DNA of 64,000 bases from assembly GCA_009746045.1 (NCBI GenBank), contig RPFO01000412.1:16001-80000 (forward strand), in the 5' to 3' direction. This DNA is from Mesostigma viride. Taxonomy: Eukaryota > Streptophyta > Mesostigmatophyceae > Mesostigmatales > Mesostigmataceae. Positions 55,145 through 64,000 of the stretch are shown here, piece after piece. Under the pieces are notes generated by a model. The model did not search any database. It was not told the origin of the DNA and saw only the letters and a list, made by a program, of their open reading frames with translations. Both the position numbers and the translations under genes were made by a program. Position 1 is the stretch's first letter. Each line of letters starts with the position of its first letter.

Positions 55145-55655
55145 CCTTCATGCCAGAGGCATGCCACACGGCCAGCAATCGGACACGATAGACGATCCGG
55201 CAAGGCAGTCTGTGGGTGCAATAAGACCCGCGTGAGCATATCATAACAAGGAGCGTGGGCAAGGAAGCTAAGCATAGCCAGGACGTAGCATGGCTGGCTG
55301 TACGAAGGCTAAGCTAAGGCTATGGCCCTGGGTGTGTACCGTGCGTTAGCGGTGCACGTGACTAGGTATGGTGGCACAGCTTGGCAAACATTCTAGGTAT
55401 GGCTGCCATGGCAGCAGTGACTACCAATGATTACAAGGGCTAATCTAGCCCGCAGGGGGCGTTCACATCTTGTGGTTGATCATCAGGTCCCCGCCCCTCC
55501 AGTAACCTTGGGCTTCTGGGGGTCCTGCTTCTGGCGCGGAGGTATTCCGGCCACAGGCCGCGTCGCTGCTGCTGCTGAGCAGGGGTCAGGTCGTCGTCCA
55601 GGTGAGGTCGTGCGACCCGTCATGCGACGAGAAGGGAACCGCTGCTTGGCCATGG
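55145..55655 (-). repeat. Large inverted repeat, right arm
   Basis: Inverted partner of 53484-54112. Together the arms enclose the fold-back element, with 0.32 kb of extra sequence on the left and about 55 bp on the right. Confidence 0.8.
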
Positions 55656-55659
55656 TTTG

Positions 55660-56830
55660 GGTGTTGGGTGGTTAGGTAATTGGGTGGCTGGGTGTTGGGT
55701 GCGGGTTAGGTGGTTGTGTTGCTGGGCGGTTGTTTAGTTGGATGCCAAGGGAATCTTCGGTGGGTGGCTCAGGCGAGATGCTTCAATGCATGCCTGGCTA
55801 GAGGTGGGTGGGTTGGGCAGGTGGCTGGCTGACAGGTGAATGCCTGGGTAAGTGGCGCGGTCGATCTGTCCACTTGGAGCTAGGAGCGCAGGCAGTTGGA
55901 GAGGGATGGTGGGTGGGTGTTTGGGTGCATGGCTGGTTTATGGTTATGGTGGGTGGATGAATCCATGGAAGGTTGGTTGGTTATAGGTGCATGGCCAGGT
56001 GCATGGCTGGGTGATTGACATGCTTTGGGGACTTTGAAGTGGGTGACTTGTTGGTCTTAGAAGAACTAAGTGGGTGCATGGCTGAAACACTTGCATGGGT
56101 ATGAGGTTGGCGGGTTAGGTAGTGGTTGATTGGATGGTTAAGGATCGGCGGGTGGCCGGGTTGGTGCATGGGTGGGCCATCAGTGGACTTGGTCGCGGTG
56201 GATGTTTAGGTGACTAGAAGTGCGTGGGTGGGAGAACGGGTGGGTAGACGCGCAGATATGATTGTGTGGATGGAAGTGGGGTTGGGATCGACTCACGTAT
56301 CGCAAGTGAAGGGCTGCGCAGGTTGGCTTTGAGAGATAGGTGGCCGGTGGGTGGCTGGCTGAGAAAATGCATGCGTGGGTGCGTGGGTGGGTCAAGGGTG
56401 GGAGGCAGGGTAGGCGCACACACGGCCAGTTGGCTGGATGCTTAGGTGGTTGGGTGATTGGATCACTGGCTGGCTACATTGGATGGGTGAATGCCTCCTT
56501 ATTACCTACTACTAGGGCACTGGGTGCCCGGTTGCGCAGGTGGCTGGCTCGGTGGGTGGATGCCCAAGTGGATTCGTAGGTGGCTGGGTACCCGGGTGCA
56601 CGAGTGGTTAGAAAGGGTGGGTTAGTAAGGCCGGGCGTGGCTGGCTGGGTGCATGGGTGGGTCAGTGAGCGGGTGGGTGGCTGGGTGCCCGGGCACGCGA
56701 GTGTATGAGTAGTCTTGTGGGTGGGTGGGTGGGTGGGTGGGTGGGTGGGTGGGTGGGTGGGTGGGTGGGTGGGTGGGTGGGTGGGTGGGTGGGTGGGTGG
56801 GTGGCCTGGTGCTTGGCTGCATGGGTGGGT
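55660..56830. repeat. GGTG/GGGT-rich low-complexity region with pure (GGGT)n core
   Basis: Over a kilobase of GGGTGGCTGGGTG-like text with a near-pure (GGGT)n tract at about 56716-56802. It is probably a decayed minisatellite. Confidence 0.85.
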
Positions 56831-57613
56831 GACTGCATGGCTGACTCCGTGCTCACAAAGCGCAAAAGATGGAGACATGGGATATGCCAATGTCATGACG
56901 TGAGCATACATGGATGCCATGTGACATGTGCCAGCCTGTCACTGTACCTTGATGTTCGCTCGGCAGTTTGTGTAGAAAAAGCGGTCATTTCAAGGTGATG
57001 TGTTTATGGCAAAGTGACACGGGCTTATATCCAAGTTGGTGGACATGCTAAACATGATGCATGTGGGTTGCCAGACATGTATGTTTGCAACCCCATTGCG
57101 CACAGGAATCTGAAGTATATGGCATGATCATGTGTAAAAAACATGATTTTCACCTTTTCCTGCTTGCAAACGTCACTGTTTTATGGCTGAATGACATGGC
57201 ACAATCCAAACTTTGTGGACATGCTGAACATTTTTGGGTGGCATGCATGTTTGCACCTCCCCCACGTTTGATTTGGAGATGAAATTGGAGTCATAGTGCC
57301 CATAGGTAGTAAAAAATGCTATTTTCAACAACAACAATACCCTGGCAAGGAGGTCAAATATCCATATTTCTTCCAATTCAAGTTATGGGCATGTAGCTAG
57401 GCCTACTGCCTACGTTCTGTGCAAGTTTCAGGCTGAAATTATGTTTGGAGCTCAAGATACTGAATTCATGCAACCAAAACAGTGTTTTCCATCCATGTGT
57501 AAGTCCTCAACCCGCCCACCCCCCACCTCCACCCCCATCACCACCCTGCTCCTCTCTGCCCCCATGTGCACGCCCCGTCCACATCCCCCCGCTTTTCGGT
57601 CAATGCGCGTCAA
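56831..57613. other. No gene; ~140-bp imperfect duplication
   Basis: GTGGACATGCTAAACATGAT (57040) and GTGGACATGCTGAACATTTT (57212) start two related segments that both continue to GCATGTTTGCA-like text. Nothing coding is seen. Confidence 0.5.
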
Positions 57614-58440
57614 TGGTGATAGCCACCTTCAACGCCCGCACGCTACCGCCTGACACTGACCGCTGTCACTGCTTGCGCAGTGAGGACTGCCAGTGCCACA
57701 GAGTCTCCAATCTTAGTGGTTTCTGCATCAACAATTACATTGCAATCTTGGGGATTGAAGAACACCAGCGCACAGCTTCAAGCTCTACCGGCCTTAATGC
57801 TGACAACATTGACGGCCGGCGGTTTTATCATGAAGCCGGCGGCGACGGCACGCAGAAAACGGCGGCGGCGGTCTTCTGTGCTCCCCACTCGCAATACGCC
57901 ACATGGGCGACTGCCCCAGCTAGCTGGTCAACGCCCGCCTCCTCGTGGCCACCTTTCATTCTATGGACCGCTCGACCTACGCCCTGACGGTGGGCGTCGG
58001 TTACGCACCGCACTCCAGACACTCTGAACAAGATCGCAAAGCCTTCTTTCCTGAGCTGGAGAAACTGGCGAACGACACCCCTGGTCGAAACTACCTCGCC
58101 CTGCTACGGGACGCCAACGCAACGCTCCCACAAGGTACTGCATGGAGGATGTCAGCACGCCTCCGACGGTACGGAATCCAATGACAACACACCACTTTTC
58201 ACTGATTTGCTTACGACATGCGATTTGATAACTGCCAACACGTACCCGCTTTCCGCACAGTCATGATGCTCTGGTCACGCACTCCTCGCCCACTTGCACT
58301 GTGCAACGCTGCCTTGACCATGTGGTGGTACATAAGCGTCATGAAGGATCTGTACTAACCACCCGATTTACTAATATTGCACGGGACCGTGATCCCCCTT
58401 GCACTCGACGTGCGATCAGACCATCCCACCGTAACCGCAC
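57614..58440 (+). pseudogene. LINE endonuclease fragment, copy A
   Basis: Starts MVIATFNARTLPP and contains ILGIEEHQR, VGVGYAPHSRHSEQDRKAFF, LLRDANATLP and, after a stop at 58182-58184 and frame changes, CLDHVVVH and VRSDHPTVTARI. In order these are the conserved blocks of the AP-like endonuclease domain of non-LTR retrotransposons. No reverse transcriptase follows. It is unrelated in detail to the LINE at 16352-21571, so a second family is represented. Nonfunctional. Confidence 0.75.
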
Positions 58441-58489
58441 GCATCCACCTGCAATCCCCTCGCATTCTGTTTAGGGTTTAATGTTTAGC

Positions 58490-59115
58490 CAGTGGGCGAG
58501 ATGTGCATGACCAGAGCATCATGACTGTGTGGAAAGAGGGCTTGGGTAGTTACCATATCGCATGTCATAAGAAACTCAGCGAAAAGTGGAGTGTTGCCAT
58601 CAATGGGAGTCCGTACCGTCGGGGGCGTGCTGACATCCTTCATGCAGTACCTTGTGGGACTGTTGCGTTGGCGTCCCGCAGCCGGGCGAGGTAGTTGCGA
58701 CCAGGGGTGTTGTTCGCTAGTTTCTGCAGCTCAGTGAAGAAGGCTTTGCGATCTTGTTTAGGGTGTCTGGAGTGCGGTGCGTAACAGACGCCCACCGCCA
58801 GAGCGTAGGTAGAGTGGCCCTCCATTGAATGGAAGGCGGCCACGAGGAGGCGGGCGATGACCAGCTAGGGCTCGCCAGACGCCCATGTGGCGCACGGCAA
58901 TCGGGGAGCAGCGGAGACGTACGCCACCGTTCCCTGCGCCGTCGCTGCCTCCAAAATAAAACCACCAGCCGTCAATGTCGTCAGCATTAAGGCCGGTAGA
59001 GCTCGAAGCGGTGCGCTGGTGTTCTTGGGTACCCAGGGTTATTGCGATGCAGTTGTCAGTATAGTTGCCAATAAGATTGGAGACTCGGTGGCACTGAGAG
59101 TTGTGAGCACATTCG
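58490..59115 (-). pseudogene. LINE endonuclease fragment, copy B, inverted
   Basis: The minus strand gives NTSAPLRAL-, VGVCYAPHSRHPKQDRKAFF- and LRDANATVPQG-like segments matching copy A, with stops and frame changes. The copies meet head to head near 58470-58490, forming an imperfect palindrome. Confidence 0.7.
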
Positions 59116-60744
59116 TGAGCATTAGTTTTTTGTCAACGTTATGATTGCAGGGCTGGTTTGGGGCAAAACGATTAATCAATGTCGCATGATCATGTACCAC
59201 TGACCATCCAGTCGTTTCTGTGTATTCCAACGACTATATCATGACAGTGCACACCCAAGACTCTGCAGCTCGCATTTAGGGGGACTGCAGGTCGACCGGT
59301 CGAGACTTTAAGATTCAAGTGAGGCAACTATTCCTGGGGCGCAGATCCAGGCATGGTCTGGAGGTTAAGGTCGCAAGCCCTTGAGATTTCCCCAGTGATT
59401 GGCCAAGCGACTCTGTAGCACGAACACTGATAAGTAGAACTGTGCACACCCCATAGTCCATGATAGTTCAATCACTGACTACCGTTTGATAAGAAGAACT
59501 GTGCACACCCCATAGTCCATGATAGTTCAATCACTGACTACCGTTTGAGTACAAAGATCCATGCATGCGCAGCTCCATGCATAATGGAAAGGCAAGAGCT
59601 TCGAAATCATGGAAACGCCGTAAAATGCTTCGCCTTCACGCACGTAAACTGCTTTGCTGTCACCATAAACGTTTCACTGCAAGATCAAGAATTATATAAT
59701 CCTATTCATAGGAGACATCCATTTACAGGTTGTAAGAGATGCTCCACCTGTTACTTCCCATGTTGATGTTGAACTTCCAGTAGTTTCCCTTTATCTGGGC
59801 ATACAGGTTCTGAAGCAGCCACATCGCCCGGGATTAAAGTTGCGTGGGAGCGCAACACCGACATCCAAGCACAGAAAACGGATGCAGGGCAATGTAATGT
59901 CATTGCAAGGCAAGGACAAGGAGAAATGCCAGCACACGGATGTCTGCATTCTGACACTCATCAACAAGCAGCAGTTCTTAGACAAGCGCCAGCTCTTATC
60001 TTTGTAATTCCCTAAAAACCACAGCATGTAGTACTGAGTGTAAACCGAAGTACTTATTCTTCCATTCATTCCAAAAGATTAGATGGAAGCGCAGCATGGA
60101 AGATGCAAGGGCAGCCCAGCCAGTGTGGGGGCTGAAAAGCGAATAACAACATGCTCTTACTTTCTTGCCAGAAGGGACGTCTTGTCTGATGCACATGTCA
60201 GAAACGGCTCCATGCCACGAAGCCATTTCTGCCCAAAATGTTACCTTTCACCCCAAGTATTGCTCCCTTGTTTTACTACTGCTGAGGTGGCAAATGGGTC
60301 AATCACAATGCTGGTATATTCAGATGACTAAGCAATTTCAATATAGCACCAAATTTGTGAGCAGCAACATGCCATGCCTCGCGAGGGTGACCCTCCGGGC
60401 CAGGGTCACTTTGCCCCAATACCAACTGACTGCAACTGCGATGTTAATGTGGGGTGGTTTTGTGCGGGCACCATGTACCCATCGGACGACATGCGAGGGC
60501 AGCCACCAGTCCTGCAAGGTATTAGAACTTTGGCTGGACTTCATTTATAGGGTTGCGACAGGTTGGCAAGCCGACTTGGTGTGTTCTGGCAGACCAGGCG
60601 CCACGTACCCATCGGCTGACGTCGCAACCCAACGTGAGCTTAAGGTCATTTTGGTGCCCGAACCAGTTGACCATGGTATCTTTTGGGATCTTCTGGCTGA
60701 TCTCCACACAGTGCTTGAACCCACCCTGCGAGCATTGACAATGT
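59116..60744. other. No gene; one 59-bp tandem duplication
   Basis: TAAGTAGAACTGTGCACACC and TAAGAAGAACTGTGCACACC start two adjacent 59-bp copies (59428-59547). Otherwise there is nothing recognisable. Confidence 0.5.
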
Positions 60745-61100
60745 GATCCCATCCGCACCCAAACAACAACACCCAAGCAACAACACCCACGCATCCAACA
60801 CCCAAGCAGCAACACCCAAGCAACAACACCCACGCAACAACACCCAAGCAACAACACCCAAGCAACAACACCCAAGCAACAACACCCAAGCAACAACACA
60901 CACGCATCCAGCACCCAACCAACAACGACCAAGCAACAACACCCAACCAACAACGCCCAAGCAACAACGAACAAGCAACCACACCCAAGCAACAAAACCC
61001 ACGCATCCGACACCCAACCAACAACGTCCACGCATCCGGCACCAAAGCGGCAATACCCGAGCAATAACGCCTAAGCAGAAGAGAGCAGACACAGCAGGCC
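60745..61100. repeat. 14-bp minisatellite (ACCCAAGCAACAAC)n
   Basis: About 20 degenerate copies with variants containing CACGCATCC. Open frames on both strands follow from the repeat. Confidence 0.85.
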
Positions 61101-61223
61101 CCCAGCAACTGGATACCTCAGGGACGCGGTCAGACACTACTCTATATTGTTAACATTAGTACAGTTTCATGACGCGGTTGGAACTATACAGAAAGATATC
61201 CCCAAAGGGGTGCCCAAAGGGGT

Positions 61224-62075
61224 CTCGACGTGTGCCATCGGCGAGAGCCCACGCGGCTGCCCAGATAGCTCAAGAATGGAATCTATAGCTTCGCCAGAAG
61301 CCCAGCCCAATGTGAGCACTCTATATTGTGCCATCTCAACATGTGCTATCGGCGAGAGCCCACGCGGCTGCCCAGCTAGTTCAAGAATGGAATCTATAGC
61401 TTCGCCAGAAGCCCAGCCCAATGAGAGCACTCTATATTGTGCCATCTCAACATGTGCTATCGGCGAGAGCCCACGCCGCTGCCCAGCTAGTTCAAGAATG
61501 GAATCTATAGCTTCGCCAGAAGCCCAGCCCAGTGTGAGCACTCTATATTGTGCCATCTCAACATGTGCTATCGGCGAGAGCCCACGCGGCTGCCCAGCTA
61601 GTTCAAGAATGGAATCTATAGCTTCGCCAGAAGCCCAGCCCAATGAGAGCACTCTATATTGTGCCATCTCAACATGTGCTATCGGCGAGAGCCCACGCGG
61701 CTGCCCAGCTAGTTCAAGAATGGAATCTATAGCTTCGCCAGAAGCCCAGCCCAATGTGAGCACTCTATATTGTGCCATCTCAACATGTGCTATCGGCGAG
61801 AGCCCACGCCGCTGCCCAGCTAGTTCAAGAATGGAATCTATAGCTTCGCCAGAAGCCCAGCCCAATGTGAGCACTCTATATTGTGCCATCTCAACATGTG
61901 CTATCGGCGAGAGCCCACGCCGCTGCCCAGCTAGTTCAAGAATGGAATCTATAGCTTCGCCAGAAGCCCAGCCCAATGTGAGCACTCTATATTGTGCCAT
62001 CTCAACATGTGCTATCGGCGAGAGCCCACGCCGCTGCCCAGCTAGTTCAAGAATGGAATCTATAGCTTCGCCAGA
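61224..62075. repeat. 111-bp tandem repeat, 8 units
   Basis: Units start near 61229, 61340, 61451, 61562, 61673, 61784, 61895 and 62006. Each contains CATGTGCTATCGGCGAGAGC, AATGGAATCTATAGCTTCGC and GAGCACTCTATATTGTGCCA. 111 bp equals 37 codons, so one plus frame stays open to a stop at 62167-62169 and a minus frame is open as well. No ATG precedes the array in the plus frame. It is possibly a coding exon of a repeat protein, but more likely a satellite. Confidence 0.9.
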
Positions 62076-62169
62076 GAACCAATTTGATCAAAGATATGGC
62101 GTAAACCAAAGTCGATTGGATGATACGTCCAACAGCAGCGGGTGGAAGGGATGGGCTGCATGCTGCTGA

Positions 62170-63429
62170 CCGTTCAAAATACGACTGCTGCACAACTGAT
62201 AGACTGCATTACCCTGCCGCAGGAAACACTTTCCTCCACGTTCGAGCATGATGCTCCCTACTAGTTTGCTTGCCAGACAGTAGTCACGGTATCGGCATGC
62301 AGGTGGGTAATTGGTAATATAGTGACTGCCAGGCAGGACAGCTTTGCTGGTTAGTACTGCGGTTTGAGGATGCGAGAACGTCCCCAGAGGAAGGCTGTGA
62401 ACAACAAGGAAGGTACCTGAACGAGCAACGTCCGGAAAGAAATCCTGGCAGCCAGCAAATGAAGCAAGCTATATCATGCCCTAGAAAAGCATTGAACCGC
62501 AACAGAGCACTCGCCTGGCCTTCTTAGTATAAAGTCAACGGGTTTCCCCATCACCTACCTCACGCACCACCTGGCTCCAGCCATGCTGTTTGCGGGTGCA
62601 CGTCCGTGGTGGGAAAGCAACCCACACAGGGGCAGCGAATGAGTTTGCAGATTGGGATGGAGGCAAGGGGGAATAACAGGCAACAAACAGCATAGCAGCA
62701 CGGTTGATGGTCGGACAGCGGCTGATCATGGTCTGCAGATGTGTCATGGCAGTCGTAAGTTTTTCAAAGGCCGGTTCATTATTTATTCAATGGCCGATTC
62801 ATTATCTATTCAATGGCCGGTTCTTGATGGTCAGTCCTTGATCGGGATCTGACAGAAGCAGCGAGCCGTTGTCAAAGAAGGGCACAGATGGCAGCCCGCC
62901 GAGGGAGGAAATGGAAGGGAAGACGTGGAGTGCGATGGAAAGGGAATATGTGCGATGGCAAAATGGAGGCTCAGGGGGGAGGCAGCGGAGAGAGGACCAG
63001 CAGCTGCAGAGTGGGCTGTGAACATTCCGAGTAGAAACAGGTCTGGAAACGTGCGCTTAATTTCCGCTGGGCTGATGTTTATCTAGACAAACTAGTATGT
63101 AGTGTGCTGTCATTTAGTCGCAACTTTGTGCCTCTCTGATTTCTTGACCCTTTAAAGAGGAAAAGACCGTTCACTACATTGTCTCCACCACAGGTGTCGT
63201 TCGCCTGATGCGGCGCCCAACCCATGCTTTAAGATGGTACACGATGGTTGGAATAGAGGCCCCAGTTGATTGGTTTGCCTACAGCATACCCGCATGTAAT
63301 CACACAGGCGCAAATGTGAGTTCAAACAAAACACGTGCGCTTCAAGGATGGGTTACGAAGCCCCAGCCAGCGCGGGGGTATATACAAAGGATAAGGAGGC
63401 GGAAGGATCAAGAGTATCACGAGTAGTAG
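62170..63429. other. No gene recognised
   Basis: Unique sequence with a short internal repeat (TTCATTATTTATTCAATGGC and variants, 62775-62825). The right part may be intron of the minus-strand gene at 63661-63822. Confidence 0.4.
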
Positions 63430-63574
<145 letters not shown>

Positions 63575-63660
63575 AGTATATTCAGGATCAGGAGCATCAG
63601 GATAAGATATTGAGATATATATTGAGATATCTTGATACTACTATATATCCGGGTCCACAC

Positions 63661-63822
63661 CTTTTTCTGATGAATTGGGGAGTCATAGCCGGCCTTGACG
63701 TCTAGACTCAGCAGCCCATCGTCTGACAGCACATAGCTTTTCTTGGCAGCAAGCATGTAGCCGACCCCGCCCGTACTGGAATCGCGCTTGGCGCCAACTT
63801 CTACCCAGTCGGCCCAGGAAAT
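63661..63822 (-). CDS. Internal exon, possibly of an OEP21-like chloroplast pore protein
   Basis: On the minus strand an acceptor (CCCTGCAG) and a donor (AAG/GTGTGG) enclose exactly 54 phase-0 codons without a stop. The peptide contains WVEVGAKRDSSTGG, AAKKSYVLSDDGLLSLDVKA and GYDSPIHQKK. The alternation of short beta-strand-like segments and the KK...V..DGLLSLDVK pattern recall the plant outer-envelope pore OEP21, a beta-barrel that passes triose phosphates. The resemblance is by eye and over few residues. Upstream exons would lie beyond the right edge. Splice signals plus protein-like composition make an exon plausible; the family name is tentative. Confidence 0.35.
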
Positions 63823-64000
63823 CTGCAGGGTTTTTTTCAGGCCGCCAGGCCATGCCAGGCCAGCAAGGGGCACACAAAGGGGGCGAGAAATTAGTGCCTT
63901 TGATGACAAGGTCTTTAAGTGAGTACCATGAACCCACCAGAGCATCCTGGGGGCCAAATATAAATAAAAATATATACGTATGTCTTTGACTGTGAGTACT

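Overview
The window is eukaryotic nuclear DNA. It has a spliced gene with GT-AG introns, LTR and non-LTR retrotransposons, MITE-like elements and many satellites and microsatellites; no bacterial operon or CRISPR array is visible. GC-rich exons in a repeat-swollen genome, plus a weak chloroplast outer-envelope-pore-like exon at the right edge, make a green alga the best guess. That assignment is an inference, and no species can be named.

Layout: 1-1.8 kb is a degenerate ~185-bp satellite interrupted by a SINE-like element. 1.8-6.8 kb shows no gene. 6.8-12.9 kb is a ~6-kb array of a 97-bp tandem repeat with higher-order structure. 13.1-15.2 kb holds shorter minisatellites and a dispersed repeat. 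15.7-27.6 kb is a nest of elements: a dispersed repeat is split by a Ty1/copia element (15952-27568), whose 5' LTR is split by a LINE (16352-21571) with an intact 1502-codon reading frame. Target-site duplications support both insertions.

28.65-47.9 kb is the main host gene: a MORN-repeat protein assembled here from 12 well-supported exons plus one tentative last exon, on the + strand, with all phases compatible. At least five of its exon-intron borders are followed or preceded by tandem copies of the junction. One 6.8-kb intron holds an unusual element encoding a 2-oxoglutarate/Fe(II)-oxygenase-like protein. That element carries an inverted second copy of itself flanked by 25-bp direct repeats, and its 5' part carries a TA-flanked MITE whose empty site survives in the second copy.

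48-64 kb is repeats: a second SINE-like copy, a (GA)n tract, a 1.1-kb (CCCAT)n expansion inside a dispersed repeat, a 653-bp fold-back element bordered by TTAA inside a larger inverted repeat, inverted LINE endonuclease fragments, a 111-bp in-frame tandem repeat, and a minus-strand exon at 63661-63822.

Apart from the MORN gene and the edge exon, every recognisable protein-coding segment belongs to mobile elements. All calls come from reading the sequence by eye; percentages are approximate and no database search was run.
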